A stretch of 64,000 nt of DNA from positions 491,627 to 555,626 of the forward strand of contig NZ_AMSD01000001.1 of NCBI RefSeq assembly GCF_000478685.1. The letters are read 5' to 3'. This stretch comes from Candidatus Photodesmus katoptron Akat1 (GTDB taxonomy: Bacteria; Pseudomonadota; Gammaproteobacteria; Enterobacterales; Vibrionaceae). This document shows positions 19,975-31,226 of the stretch, piece after piece (the first letter of the stretch is position 1; every line of letters starts with the position of its first letter). A program made the translations under genes and the position numbers. The notes beneath the pieces were generated by a model that worked only from the letters and a program-made list of their open reading frames with translations, made no database searches and was not told the DNA's origin.

Positions 19975-21513
19975 ATGTCAACTAAAAAACCAATGGTCCT
20001 AGTAATTCTTGATGGTTGGGGATACCGTGAAGATAATATAAATAATGCAGTTAACAATGCAAAAACACCAATAATGGATGAACTTATTTCTAATAATCCC
20101 AATACTATTATTTCAGCTTCTGGGGTTGATGTCGGTCTTCCAGATAAACAAATGGGAAACTCCGAAGTCGGTCATACTAATATTGGTGCAGGCCGTGTTG
20201 TATATCAAGATCTTACTCGTATTAGTAAAGCTATTTCCAATGGAAATTTTTTTAATAACCCTACTATTTTAGAATCAATAGATAAAGCTAAGACTACTGA
20301 TAACGCAATTCATATTATAGGACTTTTGTCTCCAGGTGGAATCCATTCTCATGAAGAGCACATTTATGCAGCAATAAAAATGGCAGTGAGTCGTTCTGCA
20401 AAAAAAATTTACCTACATTGCTTTTTAGATGGCAGAGATACACCACCTTGTAGTGCACGAAATTCTTTACAACGTCTTGAAAATCTACTTGCTATTTTCA
20501 ATTCTAGTCAAATTAGAATTGCTTCTTTGATAGGTCGTTATTATGCAATGGACCGAGATAATAATTGGGATAGAATTCAATTTGCATATGATCTTCTTAC
20601 CTTAGCAAAAGCTTCTTTCACATATGATTCTGCATTAGAAGGATTAAGTGCAGCATATTTACGTCAGGAAAACGACGAATTTATAAAAGCAACTGAAATA
20701 AGAGCTAAAGGCCAAAAAAAAGTAAAAATTCAGAATGGTGATACAGTCATTTTTATGAATTATCGAGCAGATCGTGCACGTCAACTAACTAGTGTTTTTT
20801 TACCTGAATTTAATCATTTCAGACGAATAAAGGCTCCAATTACAAACTTTGTTATGCTAACTAAATATTCTGATTGCTTTCCATTACCAGTCGCTTTCCC
20901 TACAATCTCATTACATAATACATATGGTGAATGGCTATCTAAAAAAGGCTATACACAATTGCGTATCTCAGAAACTGAAAAATATGCGCATGTGACTTTT
21001 TTCTTTAATTGTGGTATTGAAAGCAAATTTAAAGGTGAAGTACATCAACTTGTCACTTCACCAAAAGTTCCAACTTACGATTTGCAGCCAGAAATGAATT
21101 CTAAAGAACTTACTAATAAACTTATTGCTGCAATTAAATCTAGTAAATATGATTCCATAGTTTGTAACTATCCTAATCCTGATATGGTTGGTCATACTGG
21201 TGTATATGAAGCTACAAAAAAAGCAATCGAAGCAATTGATATCTGTATTGGTGAAATTACTAAGGCTATTATAGAAGTTAATGGACAATTATTAATCACT
21301 GCTGATCATGGAAATGCAGAAATGATGGTTAATCCTAAAACCGGATCTATTCATACAGCACATACCAATCTGCCAGTGCCTTTAATTTATGTAGGTAATA
21401 AAAAATTTACATTTAAAAAAAACGGGAAACTATCAGACCTAGCACCAACTATGTTATATTTAGCGAATATTAATATTCCAACTGAAATGACTGGAAATAT
21501 ACTCATTGAATAA
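19975..21513 (+). CDS. gpmI: 2,3-bisphosphoglycerate-independent phosphoglycerate mutase
   Basis: Mn-dependent glycolytic mutase converting 3-phosphoglycerate to 2-phosphoglycerate. The alkaline-phosphatase-like fold is intact: D12 in [10 protein letters not shown], catalytic S63 in [15 protein letters not shown], then [36 protein letters not shown], and the second metal cluster [25 protein letters not shown] and [10 protein letters not shown]. Length 512 aa is normal. GAGG lies about 8 bases before the ATG. A hairpin immediately follows the stop. Confidence 0.96.
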   Translation: MSTKKPMVLVILDGWGYREDNINNAVNNAKTPIMDELISNNPNTIISASGVDVGLPDKQMGNSEVGHTNIGAGRVVYQDLTRISKAISNGNFFNNPTILESIDKAKTTDNAIHIIGLLSPGGIHSHEEHIYAAIKMAVSRSAKKIYLHCFLDGRDTPPCSARNSLQRLENLLAIFNSSQIRIASLIGRYYAMDRDNNWDRIQFAYDLLTLAKASFTYDSALEGLSAAYLRQENDEFIKATEIRAKGQKKVKIQNGDTVIFMNYRADRARQLTSVFLPEFNHFRRIKAPITNFVMLTKYSDCFPLPVAFPTISLHNTYGEWLSKKGYTQLRISETEKYAHVTFFFNCGIESKFKGEVHQLVTSPKVPTYDLQPEMNSKELTNKLIAAIKSSKYDSIVCNYPNPDMVGHTGVYEATKKAIEAIDICIGEITKAIIEVNGQLLITADHGNAEMMVNPKTGSIHTAHTNLPVPLIYVGNKKFTFKKNGKLSDLAPTMLYLANINIPTEMTGNILIE

Positions 21514-21544
21514 TCGTAAACTTAATTTCTAAATTAAACGATTA
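21511..21544. terminator. Terminator-like hairpin between gpmI and alr
   Basis: TAATCGT (21511-21517) pairs with ACGATTA (21538-21544) and TTAATTT (21522-21528) with AAATTAA (21531-21537), giving 14 pairs with a 4-base bulge and a 2-base tip. It overlaps the gpmI stop, sits between convergent genes, and is followed on the plus strand by a T-rich stretch, so it could serve gpmI. AT-rich pairs only. Confidence 0.55.
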
Positions 21545-21697
21545 ATATCAATTATAATATTTTTTTAAAAAACCATTCATCCTTACGGATTCTATGCTTA
21601 AATAAAAATTCAGAAATGTTTTTGAACCAAAATACTTTACCTTAAAAATAAAGCAATAAGAAGAACACTATATTTAGTGATGAATATCATGCTATAT

Positions 21698-22786
21698 TCA
21701 CATATATTGAATTTCAACACGAGAAGTAATCCTTGTAACTAGTTCATATGCTAGTGTTCCTATATATCTTGCTATTTCTTCTGCTGGAAGTTCTCTCCCC
21801 CATAAAATAACTTCATCACCCACTTTATCTATAGAATTAAAACCCAAATCAATTGTAATCATATCCATAGATACACGACCAACAATAGGAACTTTTCGAC
21901 CATTAAGAAAAACAGGTGTTCCATTGGGTGCCATTCTAGGGTAACCATCACCGTAACCAATAGAGATCACACCAACTTTAGTATTACATTTACTAATCCA
22001 TGTTCTACCATAACCAATGCTTTCACCATATTTAATATCACGAATAGCAATCAGAACTGATTTTAGTGTCATAACAGGACGATAACCCAAAGTATTTACT
22101 CTTTGATTAAAGAATGGAGACAATCCATACATAATTATTCCAGGCCTAACCCATTCTAAATAGGTTTTATTTAAATATAATAAAGCACCTGAAGCAGCAA
22201 TTGAACGTTCGCCATTACAATCTTTAGTTAATGATAAAAATAATTTAAATTGTTTCATAGAAAAATTAAAATCATCAGCACAAGAAAAATGGCTCATAAC
22301 TCGCAATGATTTGTCAATATTTCTACAAGATTTTAACCTAACTAGAAAATCAAAACACTGATTTGGATTAATTCCTAAACGATTCATACCAGTATCTATT
22401 TTTAACCAAACAACAATTGGAACTTTAAGTTTAGTCTGCTCTAATAACAATAATTGTTCTTCACAATGCAACACTGTTTGAATGTTATTAGCTGATAAAA
22501 TAAACAAATCGCTTAGAGAATAAAAACCTTCTAATAAAATGATAGGTTTTAGAATACCAGATTCTCTTAACTGCAATGCTTCTTCAATGCGAGCAACCCC
22601 AATTGCATGAACACTATTAGTGCATCGGGCAATACGACATAATCCATGACCATAAGCGTTTGCTTTAAGTATGGCCATAATTTTACTATTAGGTGCTTGA
22701 GTTTTAATTAGAGCTATATTATCTTGAAAAGCCTTTAAGTCTACTACTGCCTTAACAGCTATTCCATAACCTTTATCATTGCTCAT
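21698..22786 (-). CDS. alr: Alanine racemase
   Basis: PLP-dependent racemase supplying D-alanine for peptidoglycan. The PLP lysine lies in MAILKANAYGHGL (about 34-46 from my start), the TIM barrel continues with VWLKIDTGMNRLG and MSHFSCAD, and the C-terminal domain has SIGYGDGYPRMAPNGTPV with the catalytic Tyr region and GRVSMDMITIDLG. I use the ATG at 22786 (MSNDKGYGIAV), giving 362 aa; a longer frame starts at 22825 but runs into dnaB. The gene overlaps the end of dnaB by 11 bp, the usual dnaB-alr arrangement. Confidence 0.95.
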   Translation of the reverse strand: MSNDKGYGIAVKAVVDLKAFQDNIALIKTQAPNSKIMAILKANAYGHGLCRIARCTNSVHAIGVARIEEALQLRESGILKPIILLEGFYSLSDLFILSANNIQTVLHCEEQLLLLEQTKLKVPIVVWLKIDTGMNRLGINPNQCFDFLVRLKSCRNIDKSLRVMSHFSCADDFNFSMKQFKLFLSLTKDCNGERSIAASGALLYLNKTYLEWVRPGIIMYGLSPFFNQRVNTLGYRPVMTLKSVLIAIRDIKYGESIGYGRTWISKCNTKVGVISIGYGDGYPRMAPNGTPVFLNGRKVPIVGRVSMDMITIDLGFNSIDKVGDEVILWGRELPAEEIARYIGTLAYELVTRITSRVEIQYM

Positions 22787-24185
22787 CTTCAAATGAAAAA
22801 CCCATATAATTATCAAAACGAGCAAATTGACCTTGAAAGGTTAATTTTACCGAACCAATAGGACCATTACGTTGTTTCCCAATAATTATTTCAGCAACCC
22901 CTTTTAGTGAAGTCTTAGAATTATATACTTCATCACGATAAATAAACATAATTAAATCAGCATCTTGTTCAATAGCTCCAGATTCACGTAAATCTGAATT
23001 AATTGGACGTTTGTCTGCACGTTGTTCCAAAGAACGATTTAACTGCGATAATGCAACTACAGGTACATTTAATTCTTTTGCGAGTGCTTTTAAAGAACGG
23101 GATATCTCTGAAATTTCTAATGTTCGACTATCTTGCAAACTTGGAACTCGCATTAGCTGTAAGTAATCTATCATAATCATAGCTAATCCATCAGAATCAC
23201 GTGCAATACGACGAGCTCGTGAACGTAACTCAGTTGGAGTTAAACCAGAACTATCATCAATATATATATTTTTCTTTTGCATCAAAATAGCAATAGTAGA
23301 AGATATACGAGCCCAATCTTCATCATTAAGTTGACCAGTACGAATCTTCGTTTGAGCAACACGAGATAAAGAAGCCAACATACGCATCATCAGTTGATCA
23401 GCAGGCATCTCTAAAGAAAAAATTAAAACTGTCTTATCTTGTAGCATAGCTATATTTTCACATATATTCATAGCAAAAGTGGTTTTTCCCATTGATGGGC
23501 GTGCTGCTACAACAATAAGTTCAGCGTTTTGTAATCCAGCTGTTTTTTTATTAAGGTCACTAAAACCTGTACTTAACCCTATCACACCGTCTTGAGGTGT
23601 TTTATATAGTATTTCAATTTTTTCTAACGTTTTCTCAAGAATACTATCAACATTCTGTGGACCTTCATTTTCAATTGTACGTGCTTCTCCAATAGCAAAT
23701 ACTTTGCTTTCAACAAAATCTAATAAATCTTCTGATGTCCTTCCTTGTGGATTGTAAGCTGCTGTGGCAATTTCATGTGATAAACTAATTAAACTTCTTA
23801 TAAGAGCTCGTTCAGAGACAATAGTGGCATAAGCATTTATATTAGCAGCACTTGGAGTGTTTTTGACTAAATCAACTAAATAGGCTAAGCCACCAACATC
23901 TTCAAGCTGTTCTCGTCGGTCTAAAAATTCTGATAAAGTAACTAAATCAAGAGGTTTTCCATCTTCTAAAATTGATTTTATAGATTCAAAAATTAAACGA
24001 TGAGGATGAAGATAGAAATCTTTTATTACTAGTTTTTCTGAAACTATATCCCAACGTAGATTATCTAGGAGTAAACCACCAATAACTGACTGCTCTGCTT
24101 CTAATGAATGCGGAGGAATCTTAATTGCATCAATTTCAAAATCTGTTTTTTTTTGATTTCTATTATTGATTTTGGAATTAGCCAT
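22776..24185 (-). CDS. dnaB: Replicative DNA helicase DnaB
   Basis: Hexameric 5'-3' helicase of the replication fork. The N-terminal domain starts IPPHSLEAEQSVIGGLLLD (about 20-38), and the RecA-like C-terminal domain carries Walker A ARPSMGKTT (about 227-235), Walker B IMIDYLQLM, the arginine-finger region and SDLRESGAIEQDADL. I choose the ATG at 24185 (MANSKINNRNQKK, as in vibrio DnaB), with GAG 8 bases upstream, over a TTG four codons earlier. Length 469 aa. The gene sits between rplI and alr. Confidence 0.97.
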   Translation of the reverse strand: MANSKINNRNQKKTDFEIDAIKIPPHSLEAEQSVIGGLLLDNLRWDIVSEKLVIKDFYLHPHRLIFESIKSILEDGKPLDLVTLSEFLDRREQLEDVGGLAYLVDLVKNTPSAANINAYATIVSERALIRSLISLSHEIATAAYNPQGRTSEDLLDFVESKVFAIGEARTIENEGPQNVDSILEKTLEKIEILYKTPQDGVIGLSTGFSDLNKKTAGLQNAELIVVAARPSMGKTTFAMNICENIAMLQDKTVLIFSLEMPADQLMMRMLASLSRVAQTKIRTGQLNDEDWARISSTIAILMQKKNIYIDDSSGLTPTELRSRARRIARDSDGLAMIMIDYLQLMRVPSLQDSRTLEISEISRSLKALAKELNVPVVALSQLNRSLEQRADKRPINSDLRESGAIEQDADLIMFIYRDEVYNSKTSLKGVAEIIIGKQRNGPIGSVKLTFQGQFARFDNYMGFSFEDEQ

Positions 24186-24382
24186 AATTACACTCAATGT
24201 ATTCTAAATATTGATGGTATAGGTATAACCGAACCTCAAATTTAATATATCTAAATCTTAATAAAAACTAAAACAGATATTATAAATTACAAAATAGAAA
24301 GCAAACTCAGAAAACTAAAAAAGAGAAAAGTAAATTTTTATAAAAAAAGACAAGCGTTATTTTACTTACTAAGTAATCTAAA

Positions 24383-24832
24383 CTACGCTGAAACCACATG
24401 TAATCTAATAGAAACCACTACTTCTGGGTGAAATTGTAAACTAATATCAAATTCACCAGTACTACGGATCACTCCATCGGGTAAACAAATTTCACTTTTT
24501 TCTACTTCAACACCCATGGATGAAATAGCATTGGCAATGTTACGAGCACCAACTGAACCAAATAATTTGCCTTCATCACCTGCTTTAGAAGATATAACTA
24601 CATTACTAAGATTATTCACTTTTTCAGCCCGAGCTTTAGCAAGTGATAACTGTTCAGTAACTTTAGCTTTCAACTTATCAGAACGAATCTTAAACATTTT
24701 TACATTAACTTCAGTAGCTACAACCGCTTTGCCTTTAGGAATAAGAAAATTACGAGCATAACCCGATCTAACATTCACTGTATCACCAAAGGCACCAAGA
24801 TTACTTACTTTATCAAGTAAAATAACTCGCAT
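24383..24832 (-). CDS. rplI: 50S ribosomal protein L9
   Basis: Binds 23S rRNA at the base of the L1 stalk. The N-terminal globular domain starts [19 protein letters not shown] and contains the conserved [14 protein letters not shown] (about 24-37); a long central helix (about 42-75) leads to the C-terminal domain with [16 protein letters not shown]. 149 aa, full length. AAGGA precedes the ATG. Third gene of the rpsF-rpsR-rplI unit. Confidence 0.98.
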   Translation of the reverse strand: MRVILLDKVSNLGAFGDTVNVRSGYARNFLIPKGKAVVATEVNVKMFKIRSDKLKAKVTEQLSLAKARAEKVNNLSNVVISSKAGDEGKLFGSVGARNIANAISSMGVEVEKSEICLPDGVIRSTGEFDISLQFHPEVVVSIRLHVVSA

Positions 24833-24867
24833 TATACAATCCTTTTAAGTAAATAAAAAACCAATAA

Positions 24868-25092
24868 CTAATGTTTATCAGTATAAGGTAATAAAGCCAA
24901 ATAGCGTGCACGCTTAATAGCACGTGCTAACTGACGCTGATATCTAGAACTTGTACCAGTAATGCGACTTGGAACAATTTTTCCAGTTTCAGTAATATAA
25001 TTTTTTAGAGTTACTATATCTTTATAATCGATATCTTGTATACCCTCTGCTGTAAAACGGCAGAATTTACGACGACGAAAAAAACGAGCCAC
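24868..25092 (-). CDS. rpsR: 30S ribosomal protein S18
   Basis: Small-subunit protein that pairs with S6. 74 aa, full length, with RRRKFCRF near the start and the S18 signature from [20 protein letters not shown] to [20 protein letters not shown]. The start is GTG at 25092, with AGGAA 8 bases upstream. The gap to rpsF is 180 bp; in vibrios and enterics priB lies between them, and no priB can be read here. Confidence 0.98.
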   Translation of the reverse strand: MARFFRRRKFCRFTAEGIQDIDYKDIVTLKNYITETGKIVPSRITGTSSRYQRQLARAIKRARYLALLPYTDKH

Positions 25093-25272
25093 AGTATATT
25101 TCCTATTAATCTTTTAATTAAAGAACTCTCTGAATGAGAGAATAACTTAGTTACGCTATCAATTCCAACAGATATAATATACACATAATGAATTACGTCT
25201 ATATTACTTTACAGAAAATCTATAAATAAAACCCTTCATTAAAAACTCAGACTATATTGGAAATACATATAG

Positions 25273-25644
25273 TCATGGTTGCTTTGTTAATCCTATACGC
25301 TCTTCTCGACGGGAAGAACGCTCTTCTTTTGGTTTCATCATAATAGATTGCTCAGTAATAGAATTATTTACAGACATAATCATATTACGCATAACTATAT
25401 CATTAAAACGAAAAGCAGTTTCTATCTCATTAATGATTTTTGGAGTAACTTCAACATTCATAAGAACATAGTGAGCTTTATGTAGTTTATTAATTGGATA
25501 AGCCATTTGTCGACGACCCCAATTTTCTAAACGATGAACCGTACCGCCTGACTTAACTACAATGGAAGTATAATGATCAATCATACCTTCCACTTGCTCA
25601 CTTTGATCAGGATCTACCATGAATACTATTTCATAATGACGCAT
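25273..25644 (-). CDS. rpsF: 30S ribosomal protein S6
   Basis: Binds S18 in the platform of the 30S subunit. Starts [18 protein letters not shown] and keeps [20 protein letters not shown] (about 40-59) and YVLMNVEV. 123 aa with a charged C-terminal tail. AAGGAG lies 9 bases before the ATG. First gene of the rpsF-rpsR-rplI block on the minus strand. Confidence 0.98.
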   Translation of the reverse strand: MRHYEIVFMVDPDQSEQVEGMIDHYTSIVVKSGGTVHRLENWGRRQMAYPINKLHKAHYVLMNVEVTPKIINEIETAFRFNDIVMRNMIMSVNNSITEQSIMMKPKEERSSRREERIGLTKQP

Positions 25645-25893
25645 TATTATTTGCTCCTTACGGACTATTAGCTTCCAAACTTATATTGACTTTCAAAAAA
25701 CAAAGGTAAAAGGAAGCAAGGAACTAAAAAAACAAGGACTGCCGATTTTATAAAAAAAAACAGAACGAGCAAGAAAAAAAGATTATCTTAAACACTAAAT
25801 CTATAGTTTAAATAACCCCTTCTAAGCTATTTTTTTAGAAAACATTTTAAAAATCATGTTCTATCTAACTTAGAAAGGGATATTATATCTTTC

Positions 25894-27078
25894 TTATTCA
25901 AAAATTTTAGCAACAATACCAGCACCTACTGTGCGACCACCTTCACGAATAGCGAATCGTAATCCTTCATGCATAGCTATTGGAGCTATTAACTCAACAA
26001 TCATTTTTATATTGTCACCTGGCATGACCATTTCAACACCTTCTGGTAAAGAAATATTGCCTGTTACATCAGTTGTACGAAAATAAAACTGCGGTCGATA
26101 ACCTTTAAAAAATGGAGTATGTCTACCACCTTCATCTTTTGACAACACGTATACTTCAGATTCAAACCTGGTATGTGGAGTCATTGAATTAGGCTTGGCT
26201 AATACTTGACCACGTTCAACTTCATCACGCTTTATACCCCGAAGAAGTACACCAACATTTTCACCAGCACGACCTTCATCTAATAACTTACGAAACATTT
26301 CAACACCAGTACATGTAGTGGTTATAGTATCTTTTATCCCAATAATGGAAACTTCCTCTCCAACTTTTAAGGCCCCACGCTCAATACGGCCAGTCACTAC
26401 TGTACCACGACCTTGAATGGAAAATACATCTTCAATAGGCATTAAAAATGGCATATCAACTGCACGTTTAGGCTCTGGTATATAATTGTCTAAAGCTTCA
26501 GCAAGCTCAATAACTTTTGCAGTCCATTGCTCTTCACCATTTAATGCACCTAATGCAGAGCCTTGAATTACTGGCAAAGTATCACCTGGAAAATCATATT
26601 CAGATAAAAGTTCACGAACTTCCATTTCTACTAACTCAAGTAATTCCTCATCATCAACCATATCACATTTATTCATAAATACCACGATGTAAGGAATACC
26701 AACCTGACGTCCTAGTAATATATGTTCACGGGTTTGTGGCATAGGCCCATCTGTTGCTGCTACTACTAAAATACCACCATCCATTTGAGCCGCACCAGTA
26801 ATCATGTTTTTAACATAATCTGCATGTCCTGGACAATCAACATGTGCATAATGTCGTGTTGGAGTATCATACTCAACATGAGAAGTAGAGATAGTAATAC
26901 CTCGCTCACGCTCTTCTGGAGCATTATCAATAGACGCAAAGTCTCTTGCAGCACCCCCGTATACTTTAGATAATGTAGTACAAATAGCTGCAGTTAAGGT
27001 GGTCTTACCGTGGTCAACATGGCCAATAGTACCAACGTTCACATGCGGTTTTACACGTTCGAATTTTTCTTTAGACAC
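25894..27078 (-). CDS. tuf: Elongation factor Tu
   Basis: GTPase that delivers aminoacyl-tRNA to the ribosome. 394 aa, full length. G1 GHVDHGKT (19-26), the switch I region with RGITI, G3 DCPGHADYV (about 81-89), G4 NKCD (about 136-139) and G5 SAL. Domains 2 and 3 are intact through the C-terminal [14 protein letters not shown]. The start is GTG at 27078, with AAGGAA before it. Last gene of the str operon. The paired inverted bases CCCTTTCTAAG / CTTAGAAGGG just downstream (25818-25879) could form a wide-loop terminator. Confidence 0.98.
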   Translation of the reverse strand: MSKEKFERVKPHVNVGTIGHVDHGKTTLTAAICTTLSKVYGGAARDFASIDNAPEERERGITISTSHVEYDTPTRHYAHVDCPGHADYVKNMITGAAQMDGGILVVAATDGPMPQTREHILLGRQVGIPYIVVFMNKCDMVDDEELLELVEMEVRELLSEYDFPGDTLPVIQGSALGALNGEEQWTAKVIELAEALDNYIPEPKRAVDMPFLMPIEDVFSIQGRGTVVTGRIERGALKVGEEVSIIGIKDTITTTCTGVEMFRKLLDEGRAGENVGVLLRGIKRDEVERGQVLAKPNSMTPHTRFESEVYVLSKDEGGRHTPFFKGYRPQFYFRTTDVTGNISLPEGVEMVMPGDNIKMIVELIAPIAMHEGLRFAIREGGRTVGAGIVAKIFE

Positions 27079-27226
27079 AATCGTGTTCCTTTTATCATTT
27101 ATAAAATTTATAAATTCCTGTTTTTTACTATAAAACTGAAATAAGCACTGAACATATATCTATTCTAGTTTCAATTCCTATTGATGCAATACCTCTAAAT
27201 TAACTTATTTTACCATTATAAGGCAG

Positions 27227-29326
27227 TTATATACTCATACTCATTAAGGTAGAGAGTATGTTTTTAGGTACTTCAATATACTTACTGAATTCCATAGAAT
27301 AAGAAGCACGACCCCGTGTTGCAGAACGTAAGTGAGTAGAATAACCAAACATTGTAGATAAAGGGACTTGTGCACTTACTATCTTAAGCTGAACAGTTTT
27401 TTCATTAATTTCTTGAATAGTACCACGGCGACGATTAAGATCACCAATAACTTCACCTATACAATCTATTGGAGTTATTATTTCAACTTGCATTAGTGGT
27501 TCCAAAACTATAGGCTTCGCATCTAAAGAACCTTTTTTAAGAGCGACTGAACTAGCAATTCTAAATGCCATCTGACTTGAATCAGTTTCATGATATGATC
27601 CACCTAACAGAGTTACCTTTATATCTAGCATAGGATACCCGGCTAACACTCCATTATTCATTTGTTCTTTAATACCAAGAATGATGGAAGGAATATACTC
27701 ATCAGGGATAGAATCATCTAAAACTTCATTTAGGAAAACAAATCCTTCTCCAACCTTTGCAGGTTCAATTTTCAATAAAACACGAGCATATTGATTGCGT
27801 CCTGAAAATTCATATATAAATTCTTCTTCAACTTTTACTATATTACAAATAGTTTCACGAAACGCTACTTGGGGTTTGCCAACCTTGCAGTTAATAGAAA
27901 ATTCACGTTTCATTCGATCAATTATGATATCCAAATGCAGTTCACCCATACCTGCAATCAAAATTTGCCCTGATTCATTATCAACTTTAACTTGAAATGA
28001 AGGATCTTCTTTCGATATTACTGTCAGTGCTTTTATCATTTTTTCTTGTTCTGATTGAAAGGATGATTCTACTGACATTTGAATAACAGGAACTGGAAAT
28101 TCTATTTGCTCTAAAATTAATTTATTTTCTCTCGAACAGAGAGTATCTCCTGTTTTAACGTCTTTTAAACCAATAATAGCAGCAATATCACCAGAAAAAA
28201 CCGCTTTTATTTCTTGTCTCTTATTTGAGTGCATTTGCATAATTCGATCTACGCGATCAAACTTATCTCTAACTGAATTATAAATGAGTTCTCCTGTTTT
28301 GATAACACCAGAATAGACACGAATAAAAACTAATGTACCAACAAAAGGATCCGTCGAAATTTTGAATACTAAAGCTGAAAATGGTTCATCATCACTAACA
28401 CGACGTTTTACTTTGTGATTTTTATCATCGATTCCTATAACAGCAGGAACATCAAAAGGAGAAGGAAGATATTCAATAATAGCATCTAAAATTGCTTGTA
28501 TTCCTTGATTTTTAAATGCGCTACCACACATTGCTAATACAATTTCATTGTTTAATGTACGATTACGAAGTCCATTTTTTATTTCATTCTCTGTTAAATC
28601 AACACCTAAAAGGTATTTATCCATCAACTCTTCATTAGATTCAACAGCAACCTCAATGAGGTTATCATGCCATTTCTTAGCAAGTTCTTTCATATTAATT
28701 GGAATATCTTCATAAGAAAAAGTAAGACCTTGATCGACTTCATTCCAACGAATTGCTTTCATTTTTATTAGATCAATAATGCCAGAAAATCTATTTTCTT
28801 CTCCAATACTTAATTGAATTGGAACTACATTTACATTAAAATGCGTCTTGATTTCATCTACAACACGCAAAAAATTTGCCCCTATACGGTCCATCTTGTT
28901 AACGAAGATTAAACGAGGAATAGCATATTTATCTGCTTGATACCATACCGTTTCTGATTGTGATTCAACACCAGAATTTCCACAAAATACTAAGATTACA
29001 CCGTCAAGAACGCGTAAAGAACGTTCAACTTCAATTGTAAAATCAACATGTCCTGGAGTATCGATAATATTTATTCGATTGGAAGGAAACTGAGAACACA
29101 TACCGGACCAAAAGGTTGTAATGGCAGCAGAAGTAATTGTAATTCCGCGCTCTCGTTCCTGATCCATCCAATCCATAATAGCCGTGCCATCATGCACTTC
29201 ACCAATCTTATGAGAGAATCCAGTATAAAAAAGGATACGCTCAGTTGTGGTGGTTTTTCCCGCATCTACATGAGCACAAATACCAATATTACGATAGTTC
29301 TCAATAGGAGTTTCACGAACCAACAT
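27227..29326 (-). CDS. fusA: Elongation factor G
   Basis: Translocase GTPase of the ribosome. From the ATG at 29326 it is 699 aa, the normal size; an upstream ATG at 29371 would add 15 residues unlike the family. G1 AHVDAGKT (18-25), [29 protein letters not shown] and NKMDR are all present, as are domains III-V up to [18 protein letters not shown]. Third gene of rpsL-rpsG-fusA-tuf. Several positions diverge from free-living vibrio EF-G (for example [16 protein letters not shown]), as expected under relaxed selection, but nothing catalytic is lost. Confidence 0.97.
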   Translation of the reverse strand: MLVRETPIENYRNIGICAHVDAGKTTTTERILFYTGFSHKIGEVHDGTAIMDWMDQERERGITITSAAITTFWSGMCSQFPSNRINIIDTPGHVDFTIEVERSLRVLDGVILVFCGNSGVESQSETVWYQADKYAIPRLIFVNKMDRIGANFLRVVDEIKTHFNVNVVPIQLSIGEENRFSGIIDLIKMKAIRWNEVDQGLTFSYEDIPINMKELAKKWHDNLIEVAVESNEELMDKYLLGVDLTENEIKNGLRNRTLNNEIVLAMCGSAFKNQGIQAILDAIIEYLPSPFDVPAVIGIDDKNHKVKRRVSDDEPFSALVFKISTDPFVGTLVFIRVYSGVIKTGELIYNSVRDKFDRVDRIMQMHSNKRQEIKAVFSGDIAAIIGLKDVKTGDTLCSRENKLILEQIEFPVPVIQMSVESSFQSEQEKMIKALTVISKEDPSFQVKVDNESGQILIAGMGELHLDIIIDRMKREFSINCKVGKPQVAFRETICNIVKVEEEFIYEFSGRNQYARVLLKIEPAKVGEGFVFLNEVLDDSIPDEYIPSIILGIKEQMNNGVLAGYPMLDIKVTLLGGSYHETDSSQMAFRIASSVALKKGSLDAKPIVLEPLMQVEIITPIDCIGEVIGDLNRRRGTIQEINEKTVQLKIVSAQVPLSTMFGYSTHLRSATRGRASYSMEFSKYIEVPKNILSTLMSMSI

Positions 29327-29463
29327 AATGTTTTCCCATTCTACATCAGTACGACAAGATACAGCTAGCACAAAGCTAGTCTTTTAACCCTAGATTTCTT
29401 AAATAAAAGACTTAACAAACGAAAGTTACTCTTATATTGAAAGAGAACAAAATAATCGGTATT

Positions 29464-29934
29464 TTACCAACGGTAATGAGCAAATGCTTTATTTGCATCA
29501 GCCATACGATGGATATCCTCACGTTTCCTAACTGAAGCTCCTTTGTTTTCAGAGGCATCTAGCAGCTCTGCAGCTAGACGTTTTGCCATAGACTTTTCAG
29601 CACGTTTACGCGCTGACTCAACTAACCAACGCATTGCTAAGGCATTACGCCGAACAGGACGTACTTCAACAGGGACTTGATAAGTTGAACCACCTACACG
29701 ACGAGATTTAACTTCTACTAAAGGACGCACATTTTCTAATGCTCCTTCAAACAAGGATAAATGTGTTTTACCAGTTTTTATAGAACCAGTATCTAAGGCA
29801 GTGTATATTATTTTTTCTGCAATAGATTTTTTTCCATCAACCATAAGTATATTAACAAATTTTGCCAATAATTCGGATTTAAATTTGGGATCCGGAAGAA
29901 TTTTTCGTTGAGCTATAATACGACGACGCGACAT
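29464..29934 (-). CDS. rpsG: 30S ribosomal protein S7
   Basis: Head protein of the 30S subunit, primary 16S rRNA binder and str-operon repressor in enterics. I use the ATG at 29934 ([18 protein letters not shown]), giving the standard 156 aa, with a GGAGA-type site just before it. The family core [20 protein letters not shown] is present (about 79-98), as is the C terminus AHYRW. Second gene of the str operon. Confidence 0.98.
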   Translation of the reverse strand: MSRRRIIAQRKILPDPKFKSELLAKFVNILMVDGKKSIAEKIIYTALDTGSIKTGKTHLSLFEGALENVRPLVEVKSRRVGGSTYQVPVEVRPVRRNALAMRWLVESARKRAEKSMAKRLAAELLDASENKGASVRKREDIHRMADANKAFAHYRW

Positions 29935-30034
29935 TGAGAATTCTCCTTGCAATTTTCAGGTTATCCAAAACCTTTCAGTTTTCTTTCTAAAAACATAATC
30001 TAATGCTTGGCCTTACTTAACAAAAGAGATTAGA

Positions 30035-30457
<423 letters not shown>

Positions 30458-30473
30458 TTATAATAAAACCTTT

Positions 30474-30503
30474 ATTTTATTCTTTAAGTAAAGAATATGT
30501 CAA
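30474..30503 (-). promoter_or_regulatory. str operon promoter
   Basis: On the minus strand a perfect -35 TTGACA (30498-30503) is followed after 18 bases by TAAAAT (30474-30479, five of six matches to TATAAT). Transcription would start near 30467, leaving a leader of about 58 bases before rpsL. This is the best sigma-70 promoter in the window and suits the most highly expressed operon in it. Confidence 0.75.
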
Positions 30504-30543
30504 GAATATATATTTAATTTATTTTTCGTTAATCATTGTAAAT

Positions 30544-30573
30544 AGCATTAATATTAATGCTAATATTAATGCT
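30544..30573. repeat. Palindrome with tandem 12-bp repeat upstream of str operon
   Basis: AGCATTAATATTAATGCT (30544-30561) is a perfect 18-bp palindrome. Its right part AATATTAATGCT (30550-30561) is repeated immediately at 30562-30573. It lies between the tusB end and the str promoter. It could be a second hairpin of the tus terminator, an operator, or simple slippage; sequence alone does not decide. Confidence 0.7.
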
Positions 30574-30583
30574 AAAAATAAGA

Positions 30584-30602
30584 GCAATTACCAGGTAATT
30601 GC
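30584..30602 (-). terminator. Hairpin overlapping the tusB stop
   Basis: GCAATTACC-A-GGTAATTGC is a perfect inverted repeat that includes the tusB stop codon. On the minus strand it is followed by CTCTTATTTTT, so it looks like a compact intrinsic terminator of tusDCB, placed before the str promoter. Confidence 0.65.
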
Positions 30603-30866
30603 TTTACTGTGTTTCTCAGTTAATTTTACAAAACCATCAAAACTAATCAATCCGATTCTGAAAGAAACAATATCTGTAATACCTCTAGCAATAACATCTT
30701 CTCTTAATAAAAACACGTTACCTAATGCTTTCTTTAATAAGGAGTGTTGATAATGTTTAGGATTTCCTATATAAACTGCTGATTCAACCAATAAAATATC
30801 ATCCTTAGTTAAATAGTACCTAAAAGCTAAATGTAATTTATCTAACGACTTTACAATATGAAGCAT
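30588..30866 (-). CDS. tusB: Sulfurtransferase complex subunit TusB
   Basis: Small subunit (92 aa) of the TusBCD sulfur relay that passes persulfide from TusA to TusE for 2-thiouridine at the tRNA wobble base. Starts MLHIVKSLDKLHLAFRYY and keeps the LVESAVYIG and terminal HSKAITW patterns of the DsrH/TusB family. It follows tusC by 3 bp, in the conserved order tusD-tusC-tusB-rpsL. Confidence 0.92.
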   Translation of the reverse strand: MLHIVKSLDKLHLAFRYYLTKDDILLVESAVYIGNPKHYQHSLLKKALGNVFLLREDVIARGITDIVSFRIGLISFDGFVKLTEKHSKAITW

Positions 30867-30869
30867 AAA

Positions 30870-31226
30870 CTAAAACACCACAAGTTGATCGCAATAATTC
30901 ATTAAGATTGCTAGTTCATGTTCAGTTTTTTTTTTTGTTTTTATAATGAGCGGACTATTTTGGAAACCAAGCTTAATCAAGCTTTTTTTACATAAATAAA
31001 TATTATTAATTTCATATAATTCCATAATTTTAAAAGCACTTATATAGTCTCTGCTTAAAATTTTCTGAGGTTTTTGTTCAGAAACAAGTTGAGACACTGC
31101 ATCACCAATAAAAAATACACTAATACTGTTACAGTAAGCAGAAACAGAAAACAAAAAATCTAGGCCTTCCCTACCAGATGAAATACTATGTGGAAAAGAA
31201 TTGAATATCAAACCTATTTTTTTCAA
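30870..31226 (-). CDS. tusC: Sulfurtransferase complex subunit TusC
   Basis: DsrF-like subunit (118 aa) of the TusBCD hexamer. The family pattern is seen in IFNSFPHSISSGREGLDFLF (about 7-26), then ISVFFIGDAV and the C-terminal CDQLVVF. The ATG overlaps the tusD stop by four bases (ATGA), so translation is coupled. Confidence 0.92.
   Translation of the reverse strand: MKKIGLIFNSFPHSISSGREGLDFLFSVSAYCNSISVFFIGDAVSQLVSEQKPQKILSRDYISAFKIMELYEINNIYLCKKSLIKLGFQNSPLIIKTKKKTEHELAILMNYCDQLVVF

Noticed and set aside
27227..29326. A second, divergent EF-G type
   Set aside because: Gene order and N-terminal motifs fit the ordinary str-operon fusA; divergence is in keeping with the other genes.
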